From Bacillota bacterium (lineage in GTDB: Bacteria > Bacillota > Negativicutes > Sporomusales > UBA7701): a stretch of DNA of 60,495 nucleotides. The notes beneath the pieces are model-generated. The model did no database searches and was not told where the DNA came from. It worked only from the letters and a program-made list of their open reading frames with translations. A program made the translations under genes and the position numbers. Shown here piece after piece: positions 24,111 through 34,035 of the stretch; position 1 is the first letter of the stretch; every line of letters starts with the position of its first letter. The stretch spans positions 1-60,495 of the forward strand of contig JAEZJM010000007.1 of assembly GCA_023415775.1 (NCBI GenBank). The letters are read 5' to 3'.

Positions 24111-25235
24111 ATGAAAAACGTTCTGGGGCTTATCAACCTCCACGAGAACGAGGAGCTGCTCAAGGAACTTACCCGCCACCGGCCGCTGGCGGCGGTGCCT
24201 TTTGGCGGCCGGTACCGGCTTATCGATTTCGTGCTGTCCAACATGGTCAACTCGGGCATCACCAATGTCGGCATCGTTGTCAAGAACAAGGCCCGGTCGA
24301 TAATGGACCACCTGCGGTCAGGCAAGGAGTGGGACCTGGCCCGCAAGCGCGACGGCCTGTTTGTCCTGCCGCCGCCTGACCATATCCACTACTCGAACAG
24401 CATCTACAAGGGCGATCTCGAGCATTTGCACAGCCATGTGGATTTCCTGCAGCGCAGCAGCCAGGAATACGTAATCGTCGCCGGTAGCCATACCGTCTAC
24501 AACACCGACTACCGGGAGGCGTTCCGCTTCCACCAGGAGAAGCAGGCCGACATCACGATAATATATAAGGATGAGCCGCCCTTGCCCGGCAAGCAGTATT
24601 CGCTGGCCACAGCGGTGACGGTCGACGGCGACGGCCGCGTCACCGACATGCACGTCACAACCGGTCGCGTCGCGGGGGGGCCCATCTGCCTGGAAACATT
24701 CATCATGCGCAAATCTCTGCTGCTCCAGATCATCGAGGACTGCATCGCCCACGGCGAATACGACTTCGTCAAGGAGGGCATTGTCAAACGCCTCAGCCGG
24801 CATAAGATTTTCGGCTTTCCCTTTACAGGCTATATGGCCAAAATCAATTCCGTTCAGGCCTACTTCCGCGCCAACATGGACCTGCTGCACCCCGAAATAT
24901 GGCAAGACCTGTTTCTCAAGTCCGGCCCCGTATACACCAAGGTCAAGGACGAACCGCCGGCCAACTACCGCGACCAGGCGGCGGTCAGCAACGTGCTGGT
25001 GGCCAATGGCTGCGTCATCGAAGGCCGGGTGGAGAATAGCCTGCTGTCCCGCAGCGTGATAATCCACCGGGGCGCGTATGTCAACAACTGTATCATCATG
25101 CAGAAGTGCGAAATCGGCCCCAACGCGGTGCTCGAGAACGTCATCTGCGACAAGGACGTGCGGATCTCGAACGCCAAGCGGCTTATCGGCGACAAGAATT
25201 ATGTACTTGTTATCGAAAAGGGGATGGCAGTATGA
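24111..25235 (+). CDS. glgD: Glucose-1-phosphate adenylyltransferase, GlgD subunit
   Basis: GlgC paralogue of 374 aa that acts as a partner or regulatory subunit of the ADP-glucose pyrophosphorylase. It keeps PFGGRYRLIDFVLSNMVNSG near residues 33-52 and the C-terminal beta-helix. It lacks the GGxGxRL pyrophosphorylase motif at the N terminus, where it reads VLGLINLHENEEL instead, so it is probably not catalytic alone. The RBS AAGGAGGGG is upstream. The stop overlaps the glgA start by four bases. Confidence 0.93.
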   Translation: MKNVLGLINLHENEELLKELTRHRPLAAVPFGGRYRLIDFVLSNMVNSGITNVGIVVKNKARSIMDHLRSGKEWDLARKRDGLFVLPPPDHIHYSNSIYKGDLEHLHSHVDFLQRSSQEYVIVAGSHTVYNTDYREAFRFHQEKQADITIIYKDEPPLPGKQYSLATAVTVDGDGRVTDMHVTTGRVAGGPICLETFIMRKSLLLQIIEDCIAHGEYDFVKEGIVKRLSRHKIFGFPFTGYMAKINSVQAYFRANMDLLHPEIWQDLFLKSGPVYTKVKDEPPANYRDQAAVSNVLVANGCVIEGRVENSLLSRSVIIHRGAYVNNCIIMQKCEIGPNAVLENVICDKDVRISNAKRLIGDKNYVLVIEKGMAV

Positions 25236-26671
25236 CGGCTAAAAAAGTGTTATTTGTCGCCGCCGAGGCGGTGCCGTTCGTCAAGACGGGCGGCCTGGCC
25301 GATGTCGCCGGTTCGCTTCCCAAGGAACTGGCGAAGCAGGGCGTCGACGCGCGGATCATCATGCCCAAGTACGGCGACATCCCGGCCGCGTGGGTCGAGC
25401 AGATGGTCCACGTGCGCCACATCGAGGTGACGCTCGGCTGGCGGCGCCTCTACTGCGGCATCGAACGGCTGGAGCACGACGGGCGTGTATACTATTTCAT
25501 CGACAACGAGTATTACTTCCGTCGCCAGGGGCTTTACGGCTTCCTCGACGACGCCGAGCGGTTCAGCTTCTTCTGCCGGGCGGTCCTGGAAGTGCTGCCG
25601 TATCTCGATTTTGCGCCCGACATCCTCCACTGCCACGACTGGCACACCGCTATGGTGCCGGTGCTGCTGCACGCCCATTATCGTAACTCCACGCCGCACC
25701 ACCAGCTGCGGACGGTACTCACCATCCACAATATCCAATATCAGGGCGTTTTCGAAAAAGGAGTACTCGGCGACCTGCTGGCGCTCGACGCAGGTGAGTA
25801 CCTGACTGCCGACCGGCTGGATTTCCTCGGCCGGGTCAATTATCTCAAGGGGGGCATCGTCTTCGCCGACGCGGTGACGACAGTCAGCCGGACGTACGCC
25901 TGGGAGATACTCACTCCCGAAGGCGGCTGGCAGCTCGACGGCGTCCTGAGGAAGCGCGAGGCCGACGTAAACGGCATCTTGAACGGCCTCGACTACGAGG
26001 TGTACGACCCCGGCAACGACAAGCTCGTGTATCAGCCTTATACCCGGCGGTCGATCGGCCGCAAGCAGACCAACAAGGCCAAGCTGCAGGAGTTCCTCGG
26101 CCTCGAAGTCCGGCCGGAGGCGATGATGATCGCCGTCGTATCGCGGCTGGTATGGGCCAAGGGGTTCGATCTCATCGCCGCGGCGCTGGAGGAAATCCTC
26201 GCCGCCGACGTGCAGGTGGTCGTCCTCGGCACAGGCGAGGACAAATACGAAAGCATGTTCCGGGTGGCCGGCCACCGCCACCCCGGCAAGCTGTCCGCCA
26301 ATATCTACTTCGACGAGGCGCTGGCCCACAAGATTTACGCCGCCGCCGACCTCTTCCTGATGCCGTCGCTTCACGAGCCGTGCGGTATCGGCCAGCTCAT
26401 CGCCCTGCGCTACGGCTGCGTGCCGCTGGTGCGGGAGACGGGCGGCCTCAAGGATACAATTCAGCCGTACAATGAATATACTGGCGAAGGGAACGGTTTC
26501 AGCTTTACCCAGCCCAACGCCGGCGATATGCTGTATACCCTCCGCCGCGCCATGGAGTTCTACCGCGACGGCGAGGTGTGGCCGCGGATCGTCAAGGCCG
26601 CGATGGCCTCCGATTTTAGCTGGCGGCGCTCGGCGTCCGAATATGTGGCAGTCTACGAGAAACTGATCTGA
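25232..26671 (+). CDS. glgA: Glycogen synthase
   Basis: GT5 glycosyltransferase (479 aa) that transfers glucose from ADP-glucose to glycogen. The N-terminal ADP-glucose loop KTGGLADVAGSLPKEL is near residues 17-32. The C-terminal GT-B domain has SRLVWAKGFDLI and the catalytic-site segment PSLHEPCGIGQLIALRYG near 377-394. ATG 25232 overlaps the glgD stop (ATGA), so translation is coupled. The open frame extends upstream only because glgD lies there. Confidence 0.95.
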   Translation: MTAKKVLFVAAEAVPFVKTGGLADVAGSLPKELAKQGVDARIIMPKYGDIPAAWVEQMVHVRHIEVTLGWRRLYCGIERLEHDGRVYYFIDNEYYFRRQGLYGFLDDAERFSFFCRAVLEVLPYLDFAPDILHCHDWHTAMVPVLLHAHYRNSTPHHQLRTVLTIHNIQYQGVFEKGVLGDLLALDAGEYLTADRLDFLGRVNYLKGGIVFADAVTTVSRTYAWEILTPEGGWQLDGVLRKREADVNGILNGLDYEVYDPGNDKLVYQPYTRRSIGRKQTNKAKLQEFLGLEVRPEAMMIAVVSRLVWAKGFDLIAAALEEILAADVQVVVLGTGEDKYESMFRVAGHRHPGKLSANIYFDEALAHKIYAAADLFLMPSLHEPCGIGQLIALRYGCVPLVRETGGLKDTIQPYNEYTGEGNGFSFTQPNAGDMLYTLRRAMEFYRDGEVWPRIVKAAMASDFSWRRSASEYVAVYEKLI

Positions 26672-26704
26672 CGCACGACGACGTTTATATTGCGGGGGAA
26701 AAAG

Positions 26705-29089
26705 ATGCTTAGAGATAAGGAAGAGTTCAAGGCCGCCTTTATCGAGAGGCTGCAGGCCCTCCACGGCAAGAGCCTCGAGGAGGCGTCGGCCCAGAATAAG
26801 TATGCCGCCCTGGGCAGCCTGGTCCGCGACTATATCGGCAAACGCTGGGTAAATACCAACAGGCAGTACGCCGCCAAAGGGGAAAAGCAGGTCTACTATT
26901 TTTCGATCGAGTTTCTGCTCGGCCGCCTGCTCGACACTTACCTCCGCGGCATGGGTATCCGCGACGCGTGGGTCGAGGCGCTGGCCGAGCTTGGCGTCGA
27001 CTACGCCGAGCTTGAGGACCAGGAGCACGACGCCGGCCTTGGCAACGGCGGCCTCGGCAGGCTGGCGGCCTGTTTTCTCGACTCGCTGGCCGCGCTGGAG
27101 CTGCCCGGCCACGGCTGCGGTATCAGGTATAAATACGGTCTGTTCGAGCAGAAGATAATCGACGGCGACCAGGTCGAGCACCCCGACAACTGGCTTAAAA
27201 ACGGCAACATCTGGGAATACCGCAAGATCGACAAGGCTGTGAGGGTGGAGTTTGGCGGCGCCTTCGGGGCGGTGCTGGCCGTCCCCTACGACATACCCAT
27301 CCTCGGCTACGGCAACAACACCGTCAACACCCTCAGGCTGTGGAGCGCCGAACCCACCGAGGGCGAGATGGATTTCGCCTCCTTCAACCAGGGCAACTAC
27401 CTCAAGGCGGTGGAGTACAAGTATTCGGTGGAGGCGATCTCCGAGATCCTCTACCCCGACGACACCCACTACGAGGGGCGACTGCTCAGGCTGAAGCAGC
27501 AGTATTTCCTCGTTTCGGCCGGCATCCAGAGCATCCTGCGCACCCTCAGGCGCAAGCACGGCGACATCCGGCTGCTGCCGGAGAAGGTCGCCATCCATAT
27601 CAACGACACCCATCCGGCCCTGGCGGTGCCCGAGCTAATGCGCATTCTCATGGACGAGGAGGGTCTGGGCTGGGACGAGGCCTGGCAGCTGACGACCAAC
27701 ACCATTTCCTACACCAACCACACCATCATGCCCGAGGCGCTGGAGAAATGGCCGATCGACATTTTCCAGAGCCTGCTGCCGCGCCTGTGGGAGATTGTCC
27801 GCGAGATCAACGAGCGTTTCTGCCGCGATCTGTGGCATTTCTACCCCGGCGACTGGGACCGGATCGCCGCCATGGCCATCACCGCCGACGGCTTCGTCAA
27901 GATGGCCCACCTGGCGGTGGCGGGCAGCCACAGCGTCAACGGGGTGGCGAAGATCCACACCGAGATCCTCAAGAGAGACTGCATGAAGCTGTTCTATCAA
28001 TACACTCCTTACAAGTTCAACAACAAGACCAACGGCATAACCCACCGCCGCTGGCTTATGAAGGCCAACCCCGGATTGGCCGCTCTCATCACCGACACCA
28101 TCGGCCCGAGCTGGGTGCATCACCCCACCGACCTCAACCGGCTGCAGTACTTCGCCGCCGACGCCGCTTTCAAGGAAAGCCTGGCGGCCATCAAGCGCGA
28201 ACGTAAGACGGCGCTGGCCCGGTTCGTGAAAACCCGCTACGATCTCGACCTCGACCCGGCCTCGATTTTCGACACCCATGTGAAGCGCATTCACGTCTAT
28301 AAGCGCCAGCTTCTCAATCTGCTCAGGATTATGGAGCTCTATAACCGCCTCAAGGAAAACCCCCAGCTCGACGTCGTGCCGCGGACGTTCATCTTTTCAG
28401 GCAAGGCGGCCCCCAGCTATCTGCTGGCCAAGAAGGTCATCAAGCTCGTCAACGCGCTGGCGGCGGTGGTCAACAACGACCCGGCGGTGAACGGCAAGAT
28501 GAAGGTGATCTTCCTTGAGAACTATGGGGTAACGCTGGCCGAACTCATCATCCCCGCCACCGACGTCAGTGAGCAGATTTCGACCGCCAGCAAGGAGGCG
28601 TCGGGCACGGGCAACATGAAATTCATGATGAACGGGGCGGTCACTGTCGGCACGCTCGACGGCGCCAACGTCGAGATCCGCGAGGCGGTGGGGGACGGCA
28701 ATATCTTCATCTTCGGCCTCAAGGCGGACGAAGTCATCGAAATCTGCGCCAACGACCAGTGCAACCCCCGCCACAGTTACAACAGTGACCCGCGCATCCG
28801 CCGGGTTGCCGAGCAGTTGGTCGACGGCAGCTTACCCGGCGGCCCGGACGAGTTCCGGCCCCTCTACGACTACCTTGTCCACGGCAAGGGTGATTTTTTC
28901 GAGCTGCAGGACTTCGCCGCTTACCTGGACGCCCAGGCCAGGGTGGACGCGCTGTTCCGCGACCGGCGGGCATGGGCGGCGATGGCGGCGACCAATATCG
29001 CCCGCTCGGGGCAGTTTTCCAGCGACCATACCGTCGGCGAATACGCGATCGGCATCTGGAACATCAGGCCGGTGCCGATCGCTGAATGA
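26705..29089 (+). CDS. glgP: Glycogen phosphorylase
   Basis: GT35 enzyme (794 aa) releasing glucose-1-phosphate from glycogen with pyridoxal phosphate. The N-terminal EDQEHDAGLGNGGLGRLAAC segment is near 105-125. The PLP-lysine motif EASGTGNMKFMMNGAVTVGT is near 633-652 with the Schiff-base lysine in NMKF. Start ATG 26705 has GCGGGGGA upstream; the longer frame from a TTG is not favoured. It lies between glgA and the debranching enzyme fusion, so synthesis and breakdown share one transcript. Confidence 0.95.
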   Translation: MLRDKEEFKAAFIERLQALHGKSLEEASAQNKYAALGSLVRDYIGKRWVNTNRQYAAKGEKQVYYFSIEFLLGRLLDTYLRGMGIRDAWVEALAELGVDYAELEDQEHDAGLGNGGLGRLAACFLDSLAALELPGHGCGIRYKYGLFEQKIIDGDQVEHPDNWLKNGNIWEYRKIDKAVRVEFGGAFGAVLAVPYDIPILGYGNNTVNTLRLWSAEPTEGEMDFASFNQGNYLKAVEYKYSVEAISEILYPDDTHYEGRLLRLKQQYFLVSAGIQSILRTLRRKHGDIRLLPEKVAIHINDTHPALAVPELMRILMDEEGLGWDEAWQLTTNTISYTNHTIMPEALEKWPIDIFQSLLPRLWEIVREINERFCRDLWHFYPGDWDRIAAMAITADGFVKMAHLAVAGSHSVNGVAKIHTEILKRDCMKLFYQYTPYKFNNKTNGITHRRWLMKANPGLAALITDTIGPSWVHHPTDLNRLQYFAADAAFKESLAAIKRERKTALARFVKTRYDLDLDPASIFDTHVKRIHVYKRQLLNLLRIMELYNRLKENPQLDVVPRTFIFSGKAAPSYLLAKKVIKLVNALAAVVNNDPAVNGKMKVIFLENYGVTLAELIIPATDVSEQISTASKEASGTGNMKFMMNGAVTVGTLDGANVEIREAVGDGNIFIFGLKADEVIEICANDQCNPRHSYNSDPRIRRVAEQLVDGSLPGGPDEFRPLYDYLVHGKGDFFELQDFAAYLDAQARVDALFRDRRAWAAMAATNIARSGQFSSDHTVGEYAIGIWNIRPVPIAE

Positions 29090-29102
29090 GGGTGGTGCTC
29101 TG

Positions 29103-32100
29103 ATGGCGCGCGACTGGCTCTACCACGATTCCCACACCGCCCTTTTCCGCAGCCCGTTCGGGGCTGTCGCCTGCGGGACGGTCATCGGCCTGCGCCTGGC
29201 GGTCGACGCCGGCCGCCAGGTCGACGAAGTGCTGCTCCGCACCTGGCGGGACGGCGGCGGGGAAGATCTCATCCCCATGACGCTGCTCGAAGACACCGGC
29301 GGCGAACGATACTACCACGCTTCCCTGGTCGCTCCTGGCGATCCGGGGCTGGTGTGGTATTATTTTATCGTCCGCGCCTGCGATGCGGTGCATTTCTACG
29401 GCAATAACGAGCGCCAGTTGGGCGGTCCGGGAGCGGTGTACGCCTCGCCGCCGCCGTCCTTCCAGATCACCGTCCACCTGCCCGGCGTCGTTGCCCCTTC
29501 CTGGTATAAGGACGCGGTCGTCTACCAGATCTTCGTCGACCGCTTCTTCAACGGTACCCCCGGCGGGCGGGTGAAGAACGCCAAACCCGGCAGCCTTATC
29601 CATGCCTGCTGGCAGGACGACCCTGTGTATGTACGCGAGCGGGAGACTGGCAACATCCTCGCCTACGACTTTTTCGGCGGCAACCTCGCGGGAGTGATGG
29701 CCAAGCTGCCGTACCTCAAGGGCCTGGGCGTGAGCGCCCTGTATTTTAACCCGGTGTTCGAGGCCGCCAGCAATCACAAGTACGACACCGCCGACTACAC
29801 CAACATCGACGCCATGTTCGGCGACAACGATCTTTTTCGTGAGCTGTGCGACCGGGCGGGCGAGCTGGGCATGGCCGTCATCCTCGACGGCGTTTTCAGC
29901 CACACCGGCAGCGACAGCATCTACTTCAACCGCGACGGCCGTTATCCCGGGCCAGGGGCTTACCAGTCGACAGCCTCGCCTTACTACCCCTGGTACCGTT
30001 TTCGCCGCCACCCCGACGACTACGAAGCGTGGTGGGGCGTGGACGCCCTGCCGGCCGTCGACGAGCTTGAACCTTCCTACCAGGATTTCATCGCCCGCGG
30101 CGAGGACAGCGTCGTCAGGCGCTGGCTGAAGCTGGGCGCGAAGGGCTGGCGCCTGGACGTCGCCGACGAGCTGCCGGACGAATTCATCCGTACCCTGAGG
30201 CGGGCGGCGAAGGAAACCGACCCCGAGGCGGTGCTAATCGGCGAGGTGTGGGAGGATGCCTCCCATAAGGTGAGTTACGGTGAACTCCGCGGCTATTTCC
30301 GAGGCGACGAGCTCGACGCCGCCACCAACTACCCCTTCCGCCGCGCCGCTCTCGATTTTCTCCTCGGCCGCCAGGATGCCGAAGCAACGCGGCAGATGCT
30401 ATACAGTCTCTACGAAAATTACCCGCGCGAGAATTTTCTTGCCGCCTTCAACCTTATCGGCAGCCATGACGTGCCGCGGGCCCTCACCCTGCTGAGCGGC
30501 TACGAGGAACCCGACCGCGTGCCGTTCAGCGAGCAGCGGCGGCAGCGCCTGGGGCCCGGTGGGCGGGAACTGGCGGTGCGGCGGCTGAAGCTGCTCGCCC
30601 TTTGGCAGATGACCTTTCCTGGCGTGCCGTGCATCTATTATGGCGACGAAGCGGGGCTGGAAGGCTACGCCGAGCCGCTCAACCGGCGAACTTTTCCCTG
30701 GGGGCGGGAGGACGCCGCCCTCACAGCCTGGTACCGCAAGGTCATCGCCCTGCGCAACCGTTATCCCGTTCTGCGCGGCGGCGGCTGGCAGCCCCTCGTC
30801 CCCCACCGCGACGTTTTCGGCTATATCCGCTGGCGGGAAGGCGATGGGGCGCAGGATAGCGGCATCGCCGTCGTTCTCCTCAACCGCGGCGATACGGCAG
30901 TGAGGGTGGAAATCGACCTCGGCGGCCGATATGAGGGTCTGCTTTTCGACGCCCTCGCTGACGGGGCGGAGGCGGCGGCTGGCGACGGTCGCTGCGCCCT
31001 GACGCTGGAGCCCTTCGGCGGCCAGGTGCTGCTGAGCGACAGCGGTCGGGAGCAAGGCGAGTGCGGCATACTGCTCCACCCCAGCTCGCTGCCCTCCGTC
31101 CACGGCATCGGCGGCCTGGGGGACGAGGCCCGCGAGTTCGTCGACTTTCTCGCCGCCGCCCGGCAGAACTACTGGCAGATACTGCCCCTCAACCCCATCG
31201 GCTGCGGCAATTCCCCCTATCAGAGCGTGTCCGCCTTTGCCGCCGAGCCACTGCTCATCGACATCGACCAACTTGTCGCCGACGGTCTGGTTACTGCTGC
31301 GGAGGTCGCCGCCGCCCAGACGGCATGCAGCTTCGCCGACGGCGCGGACGACCGGGTGGATTATCCGGCAATCCGAAAATATAAGGAGAGCCTGTTCCGC
31401 CAGGCCTTCCGGCGCTTTATCCCCGACGCGGACTACAGCGTTTTCCGGCGCGACAACGCCGCCTGGCTGGAGGACTACGCCTTATATATGGCGCTTGCGG
31501 ATCACTTCGGCGACGGCTGCTGGCAGAACTGGCCGGCCGACATCGCCGGCCGCGAGGCGACGGCGCTTGTCCGCTACGCCGGTCTGCTGGCGGCGGAAAT
31601 CAATTACCACATCTTCCTGCAGTACATTTTCCGCCGTCAGTGGGAGGAACTGCGGCAGCACGCCCGCAGCCGCGGCGTGAAAATTATCGGCGATCTGCCG
31701 ATTTTCGTCGCCCACTCTTCAAGCGACGTATGGGCCAATCGCCGGCTGTTCCGCCTCGACGCCGCCGGCAGCCCTGTGGCCGTGGCCGGCGTGCCGCCCG
31801 ACTACTTCAGCGCCACCGGCCAGCTGTGGGGCAACCCGCTCTACGACTGGCGAGCGATGGCCAAGGAAGACTATTGTTGGTGGCAGGACCGCCTCGCCAA
31901 CCTCCTCGCCCTGGTAGACGTTGTCCGCATCGACCACTTCCGCGGGTTTGCCGCCTGCTGGGCCGTGCCTGCCGGGGCGGCGACCGCCGAGCAGGGTAGG
32001 TGGGTCAAAGGACCGGGACACGCGCTGTTCGCCGCGCTCGCACGCCGGCTCGGCAAGCTGCCGGTTATCGCCGAGGACCTTGGCACGATAACGCCGGACG

Positions 32101-32549
32101 TCGTGGCGCTCAGACGGCGCTGCGGTTTTCCCGGCATGAAGGTGCTGCAGTTCTCCTTCGCCGTGGGCGAACAGGGCGACCCCCTGCCGCTCGGCTGCGA
32201 CCCCGACACCGTCGTCTACACCGGCACCCACGACAACGACACCGCCCGCGGCTGGTACGAGGAGCTGGCCGCGACCGGGGCGGCCGAAAAGGCGTGCATC
32301 GACCGTTATCTAGGCAAGGGCGACGCGGCGTGGCGATTGGTCGAACTGGCCTATGGCTGCCGCGCGGCTACCGCGATCGCGCCGATGCAGGATATCCTCG
32401 GCCTGGACGGAGCGGCCCGGATGAACAAACCGGGAACGGTCGGCGGCAACTGGGAATGGCGCTGCCCGTCCGGCTACCGGGAGGGGGAGCTTGCCGCTCG
32501 GCTGGCCGCACTGGCCGCCAGGCACCGGCGCGGGCTGGCGGCGGATTAG
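29103..32549 (+). CDS. Fused GH13 alpha-glucanase and GH77 4-alpha-glucanotransferase
   Basis: Two glycogen-processing enzymes in one chain of 1148 aa. Residues 1-650 have an N-terminal beta domain and a GH13 barrel of the neopullulanase/cyclomaltodextrinase type (DAVVYQIFVDRFFNG). Its catalytic residues lie in GWRLDVADEL, LIGEVWEDA and IGSHDVPRAL. Residues 653-1148 are MalQ: GILLHPSSLPSVHGIGGLGD, GDLPIFVAHSSSDVW, VVRIDHFRGF, PVIAEDLGTITP and YTGTHDNDTARGW. The linker is short (about REQGE). The start is ATG 29103, 13 bases after glgP. Debranching plus chain rearrangement on one protein would clear the limit dextrins left by GlgP. Confidence 0.93.
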   Translation: MARDWLYHDSHTALFRSPFGAVACGTVIGLRLAVDAGRQVDEVLLRTWRDGGGEDLIPMTLLEDTGGERYYHASLVAPGDPGLVWYYFIVRACDAVHFYGNNERQLGGPGAVYASPPPSFQITVHLPGVVAPSWYKDAVVYQIFVDRFFNGTPGGRVKNAKPGSLIHACWQDDPVYVRERETGNILAYDFFGGNLAGVMAKLPYLKGLGVSALYFNPVFEAASNHKYDTADYTNIDAMFGDNDLFRELCDRAGELGMAVILDGVFSHTGSDSIYFNRDGRYPGPGAYQSTASPYYPWYRFRRHPDDYEAWWGVDALPAVDELEPSYQDFIARGEDSVVRRWLKLGAKGWRLDVADELPDEFIRTLRRAAKETDPEAVLIGEVWEDASHKVSYGELRGYFRGDELDAATNYPFRRAALDFLLGRQDAEATRQMLYSLYENYPRENFLAAFNLIGSHDVPRALTLLSGYEEPDRVPFSEQRRQRLGPGGRELAVRRLKLLALWQMTFPGVPCIYYGDEAGLEGYAEPLNRRTFPWGREDAALTAWYRKVIALRNRYPVLRGGGWQPLVPHRDVFGYIRWREGDGAQDSGIAVVLLNRGDTAVRVEIDLGGRYEGLLFDALADGAEAAAGDGRCALTLEPFGGQVLLSDSGREQGECGILLHPSSLPSVHGIGGLGDEAREFVDFLAAARQNYWQILPLNPIGCGNSPYQSVSAFAAEPLLIDIDQLVADGLVTAAEVAAAQTACSFADGADDRVDYPAIRKYKESLFRQAFRRFIPDADYSVFRRDNAAWLEDYALYMALADHFGDGCWQNWPADIAGREATALVRYAGLLAAEINYHIFLQYIFRRQWEELRQHARSRGVKIIGDLPIFVAHSSSDVWANRRLFRLDAAGSPVAVAGVPPDYFSATGQLWGNPLYDWRAMAKEDYCWWQDRLANLLALVDVVRIDHFRGFAACWAVPAGAATAEQGRWVKGPGHALFAALARRLGKLPVIAEDLGTITPDVVALRRRCGFPGMKVLQFSFAVGEQGDPLPLGCDPDTVVYTGTHDNDTARGWYEELAATGAAEKACIDRYLGKGDAAWRLVELAYGCRAATAIAPMQDILGLDGAARMNKPGTVGGNWEWRCPSGYREGELAARLAALAARHRRGLAAD

Positions 32550-32676
32550 GGGGTTGCGAATAGAGGGACAATATAGCCAAATTTGTTAGGCTGAAGAAGG
32601 AATTGTCGAACAATTTTTAGAAGTATATTGAAAATAATATTTGGTCACGGCGTTGGTTGCGAGGAGGACTGAAACT

Positions 32677-33744
32677 GTGGCGCTGAAGTATAAGCGGTAC
32701 ATTGTCGCGGATATCAACCCGGGTATGATACTTGGGACGGACGCTGTGTCGGACCGGGGCAAGGTGATGCTTAGCGCCAACACCGCGCTCACCGAGGCGA
32801 TGATAAAACTCCTGGAAAACTGGGGGTTCGACAGCGTCATAATCCTCGAGGACGAGACCGTGAGCGCCGCGGTGAGGGAAAAGCGGCTGTCGGAGCGGGT
32901 GCTGTTCAACGCCCAATACGAACAGACCGTCTCCCTGGTCAAGAATGCTTTTGACGAGATGCGCTATTTCAAGGAAGTGCCCCTCAAACAGATGCAGGAC
33001 TTGTCCGACAACGCCCTCGTCACCCTGACGGCGACGCCCGGGGCGCTCGGCTACCTCCATTCGCTCCGTGATCTCGACAACTACACCTTTCAGCACTCGG
33101 TCAACGTGGCGATCATTTCCGGCGTTCTCAGCCGCTGGCTGGGCGACGACGGCGAACGGATGCGGGACATGGTGCTGGCCGGGCTGCTCCACGATGTCGG
33201 CAAAGCGCTGGTGCCGCAGGAGATCCTCAACAAGCCCGGCACGCTGACGCCGGCCGAAATGGAAGTGATGCAGCAGCACGCGGCGTACGGCTACGATATG
33301 CTGAAAAAGGCCAAGGTGCTGGCTGGCGACGTGCTCGCAGGGGTGTGGCAGCATCACGAGCGCCTCGACGGCAGCGGGTACCCGCGGGGCCTGCGGGGCG
33401 GCAACATTCTGCCGAGCGCCAGGATTATTGCTGTCAGCGACATTTACGACGCCATGACCTCCGACCGGGTCTACCGCAGCAAGATGACCCCTTTCCATGT
33501 CATCAAAACGCTGTTCGAGAACATGTTTGACAAGCTGGACGCCGCGATGTGCACGGTCTTCCTCAACAATCTCAAAGACTACTTCGTCGGGTCCACCGTG
33601 GAGCTCAGCGACGGGCGGCTGGCCGAAGTGATCTTCATGGACTGGATTTCCTGGGACCGCCTCACCGTCAGGACGGCCGACGGCGAATGCATCCAGTTGG
33701 GGGAGCATGCCGAGCAGAAGATCGTCCGCTGCCTCCAGGCATAG
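32677..33744 (+). CDS. HD-GYP domain phosphodiesterase
   Basis: Protein of 355 aa. The N-terminal part (about 1-120) has a GMILGTDAVSDRGKVMLSAN segment common in front of HD-GYP domains. The HD-GYP core follows, with LLHDVGKALVP near 168-178, HHERLDGSGYPRGLRG near 227-242 and SDIYDAMTSDRVYR near 254-267. All metal-binding motifs are intact, so it probably hydrolyses a cyclic dinucleotide such as c-di-GMP in the cytoplasm. GTG 32677 has GAGGAGG 9 bases upstream. It follows the glycogen operon by 127 bases and may be separately transcribed. Confidence 0.9.
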   Translation: MALKYKRYIVADINPGMILGTDAVSDRGKVMLSANTALTEAMIKLLENWGFDSVIILEDETVSAAVREKRLSERVLFNAQYEQTVSLVKNAFDEMRYFKEVPLKQMQDLSDNALVTLTATPGALGYLHSLRDLDNYTFQHSVNVAIISGVLSRWLGDDGERMRDMVLAGLLHDVGKALVPQEILNKPGTLTPAEMEVMQQHAAYGYDMLKKAKVLAGDVLAGVWQHHERLDGSGYPRGLRGGNILPSARIIAVSDIYDAMTSDRVYRSKMTPFHVIKTLFENMFDKLDAAMCTVFLNNLKDYFVGSTVELSDGRLAEVIFMDWISWDRLTVRTADGECIQLGEHAEQKIVRCLQA

Positions 33745-33751
33745 TCCGGCC

Positions 33752-33862
33752 GTTGATAAAGCCCCATCTGCGGCGTTGCTCCTCAGAGCGCTTGCTTGCG
33801 TACGAAAAAAGTACGCGGCGCCGCGCGCTCTTCCGGTGCGCCTTGCATCCGGGTCTTTCTGA
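33752..33862 (-). repeat. Long imperfect palindromic repeat, copy B
   Basis: Reverse-orientation copy of the repeat at 158-277. The shared core includes GATGCAAGGCGCACCGGAAG and CAAGCGCTCTGAGGAGCAAC. It is preceded by GGCCGTTGATAAAGCCCC, of which a similar piece (GGCCGTTGATAAGCCCCC) recurs at 36041-36059. Confidence 0.7.
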
Positions 33863-33897
33863 ACGGCCTTGGGTGTGAGGTTAAGCAATCGTGTAAC

Positions 33898-33940
33898 AAA
33901 GCCCGTTTTCCAACCCTCGGGGCGGAAGACGGGCTTTATT
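33898..33940 (+). terminator. Terminator after the HD-GYP gene and repeat
   Basis: AAAGCCCGT and ACGGGCTTT with an internal loop, then ATTTG. Confidence 0.6.
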
Positions 33941-33953
33941 TGCGGCGAATTAA

Positions 33954-33983
33954 TTTACATAATATATTTACGTGTGCTATAAT
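33954..33983 (+). promoter_or_regulatory. Promoter of the NlpC/P60 gene
   Basis: TTTACA at 33954-33959, TATAAT at 33978-33983, 18-base spacer. Confidence 0.7.
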
Positions 33984-34035
33984 GATGGCTGCCGGCTGCG
34001 GCCGGACAAAATTACACTGAAAGAGGGGTCGGGAT

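Noticed and set aside
25250..27613. 787-codon minus-strand frame opposite glgA and glgP
   Set aside because: It lies entirely antisense to two certain enzymes. High G+C makes long antisense frames common. The product has no domain.
32617..33888. 423-codon minus-strand frame opposite the HD-GYP gene
   Set aside because: Shadow of an intact HD-GYP frame with all its motifs, and it runs through the repeat.
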